Source: Roseburia sp.
Lineage (GTDB): Bacteria > Bacillota > Clostridia > Lachnospirales > Lachnospiraceae
Assembly (NCBI GenBank): GCA_003483745.1
Contig: DMYD01000012.1
Location: forward strand, 22,219-86,218
Direction of reading: 5' to 3'
Length of the DNA: 64,000 bases
Shown here in pieces: positions 40,054-47,958 of this stretch. The notes beneath the pieces are model-generated. The model did no database searches and was not told where the DNA came from. It saw nothing but the letters and a program-made list of their open reading frames with translations. The position numbers were made by a program, and so were the translations under genes. The first letter of the stretch is position 1. Each line of letters starts with the position of its first letter.

Positions 40054-40905
40054 ATGGACCAGAGTAGTTTTCACTTTCATGAGAAAAAAAGAGTTGTAGT
40101 TAAAATCGGTTCTTCTTCGTTAAATTATGAGGAGACCGGCAATTTGAATTTTACAAAACTAGAGCACCTGGTGCGCGAGCTTTGCAATTTAAGAAACCGG
40201 GGGATGGATGTGTGTTTAGTCAGTTCCGGTGCGATCGCCGTCGGCAGACAGTCGCTTGGCATGAATGAGCGGCCGCGGGAACTTTCCACAAAACAGGCAT
40301 GTGCAGCAGTCGGACAGGCAAGACTGATGATGATCTACCAGAAACTGTTTGCAGAGTATAATCAGGTGGCAGGTCAGGTACTTATGACAAAAAATACCAT
40401 GGTCAATCCGGTTTCCAGGGAAAATGCAAAGAATACATTTGATGAATTGTTCCGTTTAGGTGCGATCCCGATCGTCAATGAAAATGACACAGTATCTACT
40501 TATGAAATGCAGTTTGGTGACAATGATACACTTTCTGCGATCGTTGCTTCCCTGATCGGTGCAGATCTTTTGATTTTATTATCAGATATTGACGGATTGT
40601 TTACAGACGATCCGCATAAAAATCCGGATGCAAAACTGATCGAAGTGGTCGAAAAGATGGATTCAGACATTCTTGGAATGGCAAAGAGTACGACCGGAAG
40701 TGATGTCGGAACCGGCGGCATGGCGACCAAGCTGACCGCGGCAAAGATCGCGACACTTTCCGGGACAGATATGATCATTGCAAACGGAGCAGATGTCTGT
40801 GTACTGCATCATATTTTTGATGACAGCTTTAGGGGAACCATCTTTAAAGCACAGAAAAAAGAAACATTCCGTATACAGGATTTTATATTAGAAACAATCG
40901 GATAG
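40054..40905 (+). CDS. proB: Glutamate 5-kinase lacking a PUA domain
   Basis: The enzyme phosphorylates glutamate at the gamma-carboxyl, first step of proline synthesis. The amino-acid-kinase fold is clear: KRVVVKIGSSSL, LVSSGAIAVGRQSLG, VNENDTVSTYEMQFGDNDTLSA and the GTGGMATKLTAA motif. It has 283 residues, about 85 shorter than the E. coli enzyme, because the C-terminal PUA domain is missing. That domain influences proline feedback in E. coli. Short ProB is common in Clostridia. AAGGGG lies 13 bases before ATG. Confidence 0.95.
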   Translation: MDQSSFHFHEKKRVVVKIGSSSLNYEETGNLNFTKLEHLVRELCNLRNRGMDVCLVSSGAIAVGRQSLGMNERPRELSTKQACAAVGQARLMMIYQKLFAEYNQVAGQVLMTKNTMVNPVSRENAKNTFDELFRLGAIPIVNENDTVSTYEMQFGDNDTLSAIVASLIGADLLILLSDIDGLFTDDPHKNPDAKLIEVVEKMDSDILGMAKSTTGSDVGTGGMATKLTAAKIATLSGTDMIIANGADVCVLHHIFDDSFRGTIFKAQKKETFRIQDFILETIG

Positions 40906-40957
40906 AAAAAGATTTGTGTGAATAATAAGTTTTTCACACGCAGGAACGGAGATTTTT

Positions 40958-41182
40958 ATGAAACAGGAACAGATCGACAGAATTAACGCACTTTACCGCA
41001 AATCGCAGGCGGAGGGACTGACCGAAGCGGAAAAAGAAGAGCAGGCAATGCTGCGAAAGGCTTATGTTGCGGATGTAAAACGCAATCTTGTAGCACAGTT
41101 AAATAACATTGATATGCAAAATCCGGACGGTACGGTCACAAACCTTGGCGAAGAATATGGAAATAAGAAAAAGCTTTCCTGA
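40958..41182 (+). CDS. DUF896 family small protein
   Basis: This 74-residue helical protein fits the DUF896/YnzC (UPF0291) family: QIDRINALYRKSQAEGLTEA followed by EEQAMLRKAYVADVKRNLVAQL, a two-helix hairpin with basic residues. Function is unknown; family members are often co-encoded with SOS or replication genes in bacilli. It overlaps the following cyclo-ligase gene, so the two are coupled. It lies in the proline operon, which suggests co-transcription and not shared function. Confidence 0.85.
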   Translation: MKQEQIDRINALYRKSQAEGLTEAEKEEQAMLRKAYVADVKRNLVAQLNNIDMQNPDGTVTNLGEEYGNKKKLS

Positions 41183-41750
41183 TAAAAAAGAAATCCGGAA
41201 AAAACATCTTGCCATCCGAAATGCAATGTCAGAACCGGAAAAAGAGGAAAAAAGCAGAAAAATCTGTGAAAAACTGATAAACTCGAACTGGTATACCATA
41301 ACAGACTGGATCTTTGGCTATTATCCGCTTGGAAAAGAGGCAGACTGCCTGGATTTTCTTGAAAAGGCACTGCACGATGGCAAACACGTTGCCTTGCCCA
41401 GAACAGGAGCAGGCTGCACCATGGAATTTTACGAAATCACATCTCTGACACAGACCGCAGAAGGTGCATTTCACGTCATGGAACCGACCACAGCCTGCCA
41501 CTGCATAAATCCTATGGATTTATCCAATCAGCAGATCACAGTCTTAGTCCCTGGTGTCGTATTTGACCTTGCCGGCAGCCGCTACGGCTACGGCAAAGGA
41601 TTTTACGACCGCTACTTAGCGAGATATGCAAAGCTAAACCGCTTTGCACTAGCATATGAAAACCAGCTTGAACCAAAGCTGGAAATACTTGACACAGACA
41701 TAAAAATGCATCGCATCTACACGGAAACTAACATATATAATATAAGTTGA
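41157..41750 (+). CDS. 5-Formyltetrahydrofolate cyclo-ligase
   Basis: The enzyme converts 5-formyl-THF to 5,10-methenyl-THF with ATP, recycling a storage folate. The 197-residue protein begins MEIRKSFPDKKEIRKKHL, the family's basic N-terminus, and has the C-terminal signature VPGVVFDLAGSRYGYGKGFYDRYL. The start overlaps DUF896 by 26 bases; ATG 41157 was chosen since upstream codons lie deep in the DUF896 gene and have no ribosome site. It ends just before the large inverted repeat element. Confidence 0.93.
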   Translation: MEIRKSFPDKKEIRKKHLAIRNAMSEPEKEEKSRKICEKLINSNWYTITDWIFGYYPLGKEADCLDFLEKALHDGKHVALPRTGAGCTMEFYEITSLTQTAEGAFHVMEPTTACHCINPMDLSNQQITVLVPGVVFDLAGSRYGYGKGFYDRYLARYAKLNRFALAYENQLEPKLEILDTDIKMHRIYTETNIYNIS

Positions 41751-41761
41751 GGCTATCCGAA

Positions 41762-41951
41762 GCGAAACTCTCCAGAAACTTAGACTGTTGTGAACCGGGC
41801 ACCTGTTTAAAAGAAGGTGCTGGGGAGCCGTCGGTACTTAGCGGATGTATTTTAGCCGCTTAGTACCGCTACGAGCGACACGCAGCGAGAGCGTGCCTTT
41901 GTTAAACAGGTGCCCGGTTCACGACAACCACAATCTGCCGTAGAGTTTCGC
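41762..41951. repeat. 190-bp imperfect inverted repeat, MITE-like or structured RNA
   Basis: The outer arms GCGAAACTCT (41762-41771) and AGAGTTTCGC (41942-41951) are perfect. TGAACCGGGCACCTGTTTAA (41791-41810) is the perfect reverse complement of 41904-41923. Inside, GGTACTTAGCGG pairs with CCGCTTAGTACC with one mismatch. So the whole segment folds into one long rod with interior bulges, between the cyclo-ligase and proA genes. It has no open frame and no T-run. This shape fits a non-autonomous inverted-repeat element or a large intergenic RNA. Confidence 0.7.
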
Positions 41952-42006
41952 CCCAGGTATCGCCGCAACACCATATAAACATTTCACAGAAAGGAAAGGT
42001 ATCACC

Positions 42007-43275
42007 ATGGAACTTGAACAAATATGTCAGGGAGCCAAAGCCGCATCCCATAAACTTGCCACGCTTGGCACCAACGAAAAAAATCAGGCACTTACCGCAG
42101 TAGCAGATGCTCTTGTTGCCGCATCCACCGACATCATTGCCGCAAACAAAGAAGATCTTGAAAACGGCAAAAAGAACCATATGCCGGAAGGTCTGCTAGA
42201 CCGCCTGATGTTAAATGAAACAAGAATCGCCCAGATTGCCGAGGGACTGCAGCAGGTAGCTGCTTTAGATGATCCGATCGGGGAAGTCCTTTCCATGAAA
42301 AAACGTCCGAATGGCTTAATGATCGGCAAAAAACGTGTGCCGCTTGGTGTGGTCGGCATGATCTATGAGGCAAGACCAAACGTGACCGTTGATGCATTCG
42401 GACTCTGCTTTAAGACCGGAAATGCCGTAATCTTAAAAGGTGGAAGTGATGCCATTCATTCAAATATCGCAATCGTTTCCGTTATTCAAAAGACATTAGA
42501 GCAGCTTAGTATCCCTAAAGAAGCCGCATCTCTGATTGAAGATACATCAAGAGATACTGCTGCCGCATTTATGAAAATGAACCAGTATGTCGACGTACTG
42601 ATTCCACGTGGTGGAGCGGGACTGATCCGCGCGGTTGTAAATCAGGCAACGATTCCTGTGATAGAGACGGGAACCGGAAACTGTCATATTTTTGTGGATG
42701 AGTCTGCAAATTTTGATATGGCGATCAATATTATCATGAATGCAAAAACACAGCGTATCGGTGTCTGCAATGCCTGTGAGTCACTTGTCATCCATGAAAA
42801 AATTGTGGACGCGTTTATGCCGGAACTGACAGAGACACTGCAGAAAAAGAATGTGGAACTACATGCGGATGGAAAAAGTTTTGCTGCCGTAGAGTCAGAT
42901 AGTGCATTGAACAAAGAACTGATCAAACAGGCGGTGGAAGAAGACTGGGGTAAAGAGTATTTAGATTATATGATCTCTGCAAAGACGGTTGCTTCCGTGG
43001 ATGAGGCGATTGCCCACATTAACCGTTACAATACCGGACACTCGGAGGCTATTATTACGGAAAATTATACCAATGCACAGAAGTTTTTAGATGAGGTGGA
43101 TGCTGCCTGTGTCTATGTCAATGCATCGACCCGTTTCTCAGATGGTTTTGAATTTGGATTTGGTGCGGAGATCGGTATCAGTACGCAGAAACTTCATGCA
43201 AGAGGTCCAATGGGCTTAGAGGCATTGACCAGCACGAAATATATCATTTATGGAAATGGTCAGGTAAGACCATAA
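42007..43275 (+). CDS. proA: Gamma-glutamyl phosphate reductase
   Basis: ProA reduces gamma-glutamyl phosphate to glutamate semialdehyde with NADPH, second step of proline synthesis. The 422-residue aldehyde-dehydrogenase-fold protein has [32 protein letters not shown], and the active-site region [17 protein letters not shown] with its Cys. [15 protein letters not shown] is the conserved C-terminus. AAGGAAAGG precedes the start. proB is about 1.1 kb upstream, so the proline genes are split by folate and repeat sequence. Confidence 0.96.
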   Translation: MELEQICQGAKAASHKLATLGTNEKNQALTAVADALVAASTDIIAANKEDLENGKKNHMPEGLLDRLMLNETRIAQIAEGLQQVAALDDPIGEVLSMKKRPNGLMIGKKRVPLGVVGMIYEARPNVTVDAFGLCFKTGNAVILKGGSDAIHSNIAIVSVIQKTLEQLSIPKEAASLIEDTSRDTAAAFMKMNQYVDVLIPRGGAGLIRAVVNQATIPVIETGTGNCHIFVDESANFDMAINIIMNAKTQRIGVCNACESLVIHEKIVDAFMPELTETLQKKNVELHADGKSFAAVESDSALNKELIKQAVEEDWGKEYLDYMISAKTVASVDEAIAHINRYNTGHSEAIITENYTNAQKFLDEVDAACVYVNASTRFSDGFEFGFGAEIGISTQKLHARGPMGLEALTSTKYIIYGNGQVRP

Positions 43276-43312
43276 GAAAAAGCAATAGAAATAGTGAGGA
43301 TTTAACAGTTTT

Positions 43313-43504
43313 ATGAGTCAGAAAGTTACAACAGGAGTGCGCCCGACACTGCGCATCGCAGATAAAAATCAGATCCCGGCAGCCGAACCGGAGCGTCAGT
43401 ATTATTTTATGGATATCGCAAAAGAGTATTTAAGACAGCTTTCCGAGGAAAAAGGAAGTCCACTGACTTTTCATGTTTCCACATTCGGGTGTCCTATTGT
43501 ATGA
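43313..43504 (+). pseudogene. miaB: 5' fragment of miaB, interrupted at the FGCQMN motif
   Basis: MiaB methylthiolates isopentenyl-adenosine-37 in tRNA, using two iron-sulfur clusters. The 63 residues (MSQKVTTGVRPTL..., then AEPERQYYFMDIAKEYLRQL and PLTFHVSTFGC) match the Clostridial MiaB N-terminus up to the first cluster Cys, where the family always reads FGCQMN(A/E). Here FGC is followed by PIV and a stop. The break coincides with a sudden fall in GC content and the start of element genes. So a mobile element has inserted into miaB, and the rest of the gene should lie beyond its other end. Function is presumably lost unless the element excises. Confidence 0.85.
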
Positions 43505-43567
43505 GTAAAACAGATGTTGTAATCTTTTAGGAAAATCAAGTAATTTTGTGAAATAAAAATCTTGTAG

Positions 43568-43602
43568 AAAGCCGGAGCAAAGAAGTTTGTGCCGGCTTTT
43601 TG
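43568..43602 (+). terminator. Terminator just inside the element
   Basis: AAAGCCGG (43568-43575) pairs with CCGGCTTT (43592-43599) with an inner CAAA/TTTG pair, followed by TT. It shields the element's first cassette from miaB transcription. Confidence 0.7.
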
Positions 43603-43611
43603 AAAAGAAAA

Positions 43612-43665
43612 TTGACAAATATATTAGCATGTTTGTTGACAAATTAATCGAAAAAGAAATATAAT
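43612..43665 (+). promoter_or_regulatory. Promoter of the ATPase/STAS/PIN cassette with repeated operator-like sites
   Basis: TTGACA (43636-43641), 18 bases, TATAAT (43660-43665); a second TATAAT is at 43672. TTGACAAAT occurs twice (43612-43620 and 43636-43644), 24 bases apart. TTTGTTGACAAATTAA (43632-43647) is identical to 49972-49987 in the divergent repressor region of the element, suggesting common control by an XRE repressor. Confidence 0.65.
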
Positions 43666-43695
43666 TGCGTATATAATATATATTGTAGAGGTCTT

Positions 43696-44640
43696 ATGTT
43701 TGAATACAACTATAATAGAAAAAATAAAGGAATGTACGTTAACTTACCATTACAATTAACATTTGATTATGAATTTCATGATGCAGTATCGGAAATGATA
43801 GATAAATGTTTGCTAAATAATGAAAACGATGTAAAGTGTGTTTATGTAACATGTGATCATGATTCTAAATATGATAAAATGAGTATGGCCTATTTATTAA
43901 ATGTTTTAAGATATATCATGATTTTTAAGGATGTTAAATGGCATTTTCATGTGGCGAACATAATAGCACCTACGGTTCATGTACAGGATGGGGCAAAATT
44001 TAGAGAAGTAAATTTTGATGAAGAACTCCAAAAGAATAAACTCATATACTATGATTTTCATGGGGATAAAAATGTTCAAAAACCTGTAGATGAAATGGCA
44101 AAATTGTTAGTTGAAAAAAATTTGACAATAAACTCAGAAACTGTAAAAGAATTTTTATCTACAACAATAGGAGAAATTTTTTCGAATTCTATTAATCATA
44201 GTGAACAGGATGAAATTTTTTTTATGTATGATATTAGTTTCGAAGATGGAGACTTTTATTTATGTATTAATGTAATTGATTATGGCAGTACAATAGTTGC
44301 AAATGTCAAAAAATATTTAGCAATGGAATATATGGGGTTAAATGGCACAGACTGTATTAGGTGGGCGATAAAATCTGGAAATACAACTAGAGTGGGATCA
44401 GGTGGTTATGGTTTGCCTACACTCATATCATATATTAAAAGTACGGGAGGAGAATTGTACATTTTATCAGGGGAGGCAAATTATAAGCTGTCTGCAGGAA
44501 TAGAAGAAGTATTATTGTCGAAAGGTGTATTTTGTGGAACGAGTATAACATTTAAAGTAAAATTATATGATACTGGCAGAATTATCAAATATGATAAGAA
44601 AAGTGAAAAAATAGAAAGTATAAGTTTGGATTCAATATAA
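43696..44640 (+). CDS. GHKL (HSP90/histidine-kinase-like) ATPase of a three-gene cassette
   Basis: This 314-residue protein has an N-terminal ~140-residue region of unknown fold followed by a GHKL ATP-binding domain. The N box is TIGEIFSNSINHSEQD (Glu160, Asn164), the G1 box is INVIDYGSTI (Asp195, Gly197), and the G2 box is RVGSGGYGLPTLISYI (Gly234-239). CGTSITFKVKL closes the domain. There is no membrane segment or phosphorylatable histidine-kinase domain, so it is a soluble ATPase. In this genome it is followed by a STAS-like and a PIN-like gene, which resembles an ATPase/anti-sigma antagonist arrangement attached to a nuclease. It is strongly AT-rich, unlike the chromosome. Confidence 0.8.
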   Translation: MFEYNYNRKNKGMYVNLPLQLTFDYEFHDAVSEMIDKCLLNNENDVKCVYVTCDHDSKYDKMSMAYLLNVLRYIMIFKDVKWHFHVANIIAPTVHVQDGAKFREVNFDEELQKNKLIYYDFHGDKNVQKPVDEMAKLLVEKNLTINSETVKEFLSTTIGEIFSNSINHSEQDEIFFMYDISFEDGDFYLCINVIDYGSTIVANVKKYLAMEYMGLNGTDCIRWAIKSGNTTRVGSGGYGLPTLISYIKSTGGELYILSGEANYKLSAGIEEVLLSKGVFCGTSITFKVKLYDTGRIIKYDKKSEKIESISLDSI

Positions 44641-44658
44641 AAATATGAGGTGATAAGA

Positions 44659-44958
44659 ATGACTTTGTTAGTTAAAAATTACATTGATGGGGATACAGCA
44701 GTATCATATGATGATGGGAAAAAGTGCTATAGAGATATTTTAAAGATTTTAGACAATGGGGACAATGTAATATTGGATTTTGATGGGATTGATTATGTTA
44801 TTACCGCATTTCTAAACCCGATAATTGGTGATTTGATTTTGCAAAAGGGTATTAGCGTTATGAAATCTATAAATATAATAAATGCAAATCAAAAAACCAT
44901 TGACAAAATCAAGATGGTTAAAGATGGTGCACTTCTAAAGAGAGAGGATATTGAGTAA
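44659..44958 (+). CDS. STAS-like (DUF4325) protein of the cassette
   Basis: The ~99-residue protein from ATG 44659 (AGGTGA at 7 bases) matches the DUF4325 STAS-like family: DDGKKCYRDILKILDNGDNV, then ILDFDGIDYVITAFLNPIIGDLIL. That segment, beta-strand DFDGID followed by a helix starting around AFLNP, is where STAS proteins carry the phosphorylatable Ser/Thr. Proteins of the SpoIIAA type bind GHKL kinases such as SpoIIAB. Here the GHKL partner is immediately upstream, which suggests direct binding. The gene overlaps the PIN-like gene by one base (TAATG). Confidence 0.72.
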   Translation: MTLLVKNYIDGDTAVSYDDGKKCYRDILKILDNGDNVILDFDGIDYVITAFLNPIIGDLILQKGISVMKSINIINANQKTIDKIKMVKDGALLKREDIE

Positions 44959-45455
44959 TGGTATTTTTGGACACATGTATATGGATAGAATTATGTGGTG
45001 TGAAGGCACCTGTAACGCCAAATGAAATCAGACAAACACAGTTAGCCAGTACATTGTTACAAAAATTAATGCAGCAGAATGAACAAATAGTAACATGTAA
45101 TGAACAACTAATTGAGATTATATCTGCAGTAGAAAAAATAAAACTTAAAGAATATAATCGGGTTGCAAAAGGAAATGGTCAACCGGGATGTGGAGATTTA
45201 AAATCTTTTCGTAGTAAAGTAGAATTTTCTAATGCAAAACAATTATGCAATGCAGTTGTTTCAGATGTTAAACATTTTGCGGACGTGCACGATTGTGCAT
45301 ATTCGGTAGATGAAATTTTGAGTAAAATAGATCTTGCAGATATTAATGATTGTATATATTATGATTATTGTAAAGACAAGGGAATAGAGTTTTATTCATT
45401 TGATATGGATATTAGCAAATTAGGACAATTGGGAACAGTACATATTTTAAGATGA
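44958..45455 (+). CDS. PIN-like nuclease candidate of the cassette
   Basis: The 165-residue protein has the acidic layout of PIN-domain RNases: MVFLDTCIWIEL (Asp5), CNEQLIEI in the middle (Glu50/53), LADINDCIYYDYCKDKG (Asp128, Asp131) and FYSFDMDISKL near the end (Asp149/151). These positions fit the three to four conserved metal-binding acids. A PIN toxin without a dedicated antitoxin next to it is unusual; the upstream ATPase and STAS genes take that place. Nuclease activity has not been shown; only the fold is inferred. It is followed by a bidirectional terminator shared with the recombinase gene. Confidence 0.68.
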   Translation: MVFLDTCIWIELCGVKAPVTPNEIRQTQLASTLLQKLMQQNEQIVTCNEQLIEIISAVEKIKLKEYNRVAKGNGQPGCGDLKSFRSKVEFSNAKQLCNAVVSDVKHFADVHDCAYSVDEILSKIDLADINDCIYYDYCKDKGIEFYSFDMDISKLGQLGTVHILR

Positions 45456-45472
45456 TACGGTAATCCTTAAAT

Positions 45473-45507
45473 GAAAAATAGTCGTTCACTGGGGACGGCT
45501 ATTTTTC
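45473..45507. terminator. Bidirectional terminator between cassette and recombinase
   Basis: GAAAAATAGTCGTTC (45473-45487) pairs with GGACGGCTATTTTTC (45493-45507) over 15 bp; A-runs on one side and T-runs on the other serve both strands. Confidence 0.85.
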
Positions 45508-45520
45508 GTTTAATAAAATT

Positions 45521-47524
45521 TTATTCTTTCCCATTTGGCCCATGTTCACACGTTTGAAGTGGTTTACCACAGATCGGGCATCGTTCAATTCCACACATCC
45601 AGTGGTGCCAGCGACCTTCTTTTGCATAACATTCCGGGCAGACTGGATTTTTCTGACCGTGGAGAGCATCGCGTGGATCGCCGACTTTTATTCGCTGATA
45701 ACGCTTACCATTAAAAGAAAATGTTCTTGTACGGCAGCCACAGGTAGATCCGATACGACCGCCGCATTTTTTGCAGACAGGAAGTTCTGCAGGTCTGCTA
45801 TAAAAAAATTCATGTGTTAATCCATTCACGAAGGTTATTGACTGAATGCGTCCATCTTTAATGACAATCCGATCCACGATTTGATCAACAAAGTTTTTTA
45901 AAATTTCGTTATCCAGTTCCTGCGCCATTTGAACATAATCTATAAATGATTTTGAAACAATTCTTTGAGTTACCAGGAAAGCGGAAGCCTTTTTGATAAA
46001 TGACAGATCTGTCAGATTGTTATCTTCAGAATTATCAAGGAGTTCCGCGAGTTGATGTTCCATTTCTTCAATTTTCTTTATCAGTTCCTTTTTCTTTGCT
46101 GCAAATTCCTCTTTGGTCATAGAAGCAGGATCATATAAATATACGTCTGTTAATCTTGTGATAGCATTTTTAGATTTCTCGATTTCTGTATTTAACAGGT
46201 CTATTTGATTATGATCCTGAACCTCATCAAATTTGCTTAGAAGAGCAATGTCAGGGACATATGTTCCATTTCCCAGGTTGCTATATAAAAGTGCCTGAAA
46301 TGTTGAATTTAAGCTGTCAGGGATGATTCCAGAAACAGCCTCGAATGCTTCTCCTTTTAAAAGCTCGGATTCAAGCTTTTCGGTAGATGTTATCTCTGTA
46401 AAGTTTTTCTGAACTCTGGCAAGATTGGCAATATAGTTAAAGACAAAGGTTCCAAGATATGTTTCATTTACTGTCTTGGAATTGTCACAGGTCATCATCC
46501 GGGAGCGTTTTGCGCAGCGATAAATGGAAGGGCGCCACCCGTTTGTTCTGGCATGGTCTTTACACGCAATCATGTTTGAGCCGCAATTACTGCAGACTAA
46601 GTGTCCGGAGAATGTGTGTACAAATTTCCTGGCGCGCATTTCAGAAGTGTCACGACGGGATGCATTTTCATCCATGATTTTATTGCAGCGATCAAATTGA
46701 TCTTTGGAGATAATCCCAGGATGGTTATTTTCACGGACGATCCATTCACTTTCCGGTTTTAAAGGACCACGGCCACTTTCGCGCATATTATAACGATAAG
46801 TGCCAATATAAAAGGGATTTCGGATAATATCATAAATGAGTCTTGAGGTCCATTCGCCGCCGCGCTTGGATTTGAAATTTTTATTGTTAAGGAATCTTGC
46901 GACTTTTATACTGGATCGCCATTCTTCATATCGGTCGAAAATGAGTTGGACAATTTTAACTTCATCAGGATCTGGTTCAGGAAATTTTGTTTGTTCGTTC
47001 CAACGATATCCTACTGGCATCCGGGCACCGTTCCATAGTCCCTGCTCTGCACGATCTAACATAATGCCGGTGACACGTTCAGATGTCATGTTACGTTCAA
47101 GCTCTGCAAAGATCAGAATAATCTTCAGCATAGCCTCACCGATTGCAGTAGAAGTATCAAATTGTTCATTCATAGAGATGAAAGTAACTTTGTGATCTTT
47201 CAGTTCCTGATACATTGCAGCAAAATCTAAAAGATTTCTGGAAACACGGTCAACCTTCCATACAATGACATGGGAAAATTCCCCGGTACGGATGCGTGAC
47301 ATCATTTCCTGAAAATGTGGACGGTCAGTATTTTTGGCTGAATACCCATCATCCTCAAAGATTACATATTTGTCGATCTCCAAAAACTTACAGTATTCCT
47401 TTAATTTTTTTCGTTGAAAGGGAAGACTGTCCTTGTCAACCTGGTACCGGGTAGATACGCGGACATAAAGGGCAGCCTTTTTTTGAGTCCATAATTTGAC
47501 AACTTTGTTCTTTGCGTAAGCCAT
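45521..47524 (-). CDS. Large serine recombinase with additional C-terminal zinc ribbons
   Basis: It integrates and excises the element by site-specific recombination via a phosphoserine bond. The resolvase domain starts AALYVRVSTRYQ (Ser24 nucleophile) and contains VWKVDRVSRNLLDF and ELERNMTSERV. The recombinase domain follows at ~180-290 (PDEVKIVQLIFDRYEEWRSS, then KSKRGGEWTS), then a zinc ribbon (HLVCSNCGSNMIACKDHART with RCAKRSRMMTCDN) and a coiled coil at ~440-510. From residue 584 about ten Cys occur in CxxC pairs (CKKCGG, CPECYAKEG, CPICGKPLQTC), a zinc-ribbon tail that most relatives lack. The gene is convergent with the cassette. Length 667 residues is long for the family. Confidence 0.92.
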   Translation of the reverse strand: MAYAKNKVVKLWTQKKAALYVRVSTRYQVDKDSLPFQRKKLKEYCKFLEIDKYVIFEDDGYSAKNTDRPHFQEMMSRIRTGEFSHVIVWKVDRVSRNLLDFAAMYQELKDHKVTFISMNEQFDTSTAIGEAMLKIILIFAELERNMTSERVTGIMLDRAEQGLWNGARMPVGYRWNEQTKFPEPDPDEVKIVQLIFDRYEEWRSSIKVARFLNNKNFKSKRGGEWTSRLIYDIIRNPFYIGTYRYNMRESGRGPLKPESEWIVRENNHPGIISKDQFDRCNKIMDENASRRDTSEMRARKFVHTFSGHLVCSNCGSNMIACKDHARTNGWRPSIYRCAKRSRMMTCDNSKTVNETYLGTFVFNYIANLARVQKNFTEITSTEKLESELLKGEAFEAVSGIIPDSLNSTFQALLYSNLGNGTYVPDIALLSKFDEVQDHNQIDLLNTEIEKSKNAITRLTDVYLYDPASMTKEEFAAKKKELIKKIEEMEHQLAELLDNSEDNNLTDLSFIKKASAFLVTQRIVSKSFIDYVQMAQELDNEILKNFVDQIVDRIVIKDGRIQSITFVNGLTHEFFYSRPAELPVCKKCGGRIGSTCGCRTRTFSFNGKRYQRIKVGDPRDALHGQKNPVCPECYAKEGRWHHWMCGIERCPICGKPLQTCEHGPNGKE

Positions 47525-47560
47525 AAAGAAGTCCTTTCCCCAGGATCGAAAAAAGGGTAC

Positions 47561-47592
47561 AAAAAGAAAGCCGATTGATTTCTGCGGCTTTC
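47561..47592 (-). terminator. Minus-strand terminator/attenuator upstream of the recombinase
   Basis: On the minus strand, GAAAGCCG (47592-47585) pairs with CGGCTTTC (47573-47566), followed by TTTTT. It lies 40 bases before the recombinase start codon, so it would cut off transcripts from the regulator genes or act as an attenuator in the leader. Confidence 0.65.
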
Positions 47593-47597
47593 AATGG

Positions 47598-47695
47598 TAT
47601 AATAAATTTTGCTTATTTCTAATACTGGAAAGCCGTTTTTCGGATGCCTGGTATTAAGCCGGTTAGTGATTGCAGTCATTGACCGGCTATTTTTT
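47598..47695 (+). ncRNA. Candidate ~85-nt structured RNA with terminator
   Basis: TATAAT at 47598-47603 sits in a poor promoter context (TTGATT 19 bases upstream). Downstream the sequence folds: AATAC with GTATT around a CCGTTTTTCGG hairpin (about 47626-47654), then a 13-bp terminator AGCCGGTTAGTGA (47657-47669) with TCATTGACCGGCT (47676-47688) and T6. There is no open frame. It is a candidate small RNA, upstream of and antisense in orientation to the recombinase gene. Evidence is structure only. Confidence 0.35.
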
Positions 47696-47801
47696 GTTTG
47701 GTTGAAAATCAAATTAAAAGTGTCATGTTAAATAATACAATCTCTTTACTTACAGTTATAATATCACTACACCCGTCCTTTGCTGGAAAGGTGTGGTATA
47801 A

Positions 47802-47924
47802 GTGAAAATAAAATACATAATTTACGATGAAAGTAGTATTTATGCACTGTATTATGTAAAGGGGAAGATTCTGTATTACAATTTAAACTTTGACGGAAGG
47901 ACAAAAATTTATCTGCTAATCTAA
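47802..47924 (+). CDS. Possible 40-residue peptide, unknown
   Basis: GTG 47802 follows AAAGGTG at 11 bases. The 40 residues (KIKYIIYDESSIYALYYVKG...) are rich in Tyr, Ile and Lys and have no database-like motif I recognise. It is in a 430-base gap that otherwise holds the recombinase leader and the candidate small RNA. Coding potential is suggestive only. Confidence 0.3.
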   Translation: MKIKYIIYDESSIYALYYVKGKILYYNLNFDGRTKIYLLI

Positions 47925-47958
47925 TAAAACTGTAAAGGTCGGGTGCATTTAAAAGCAG

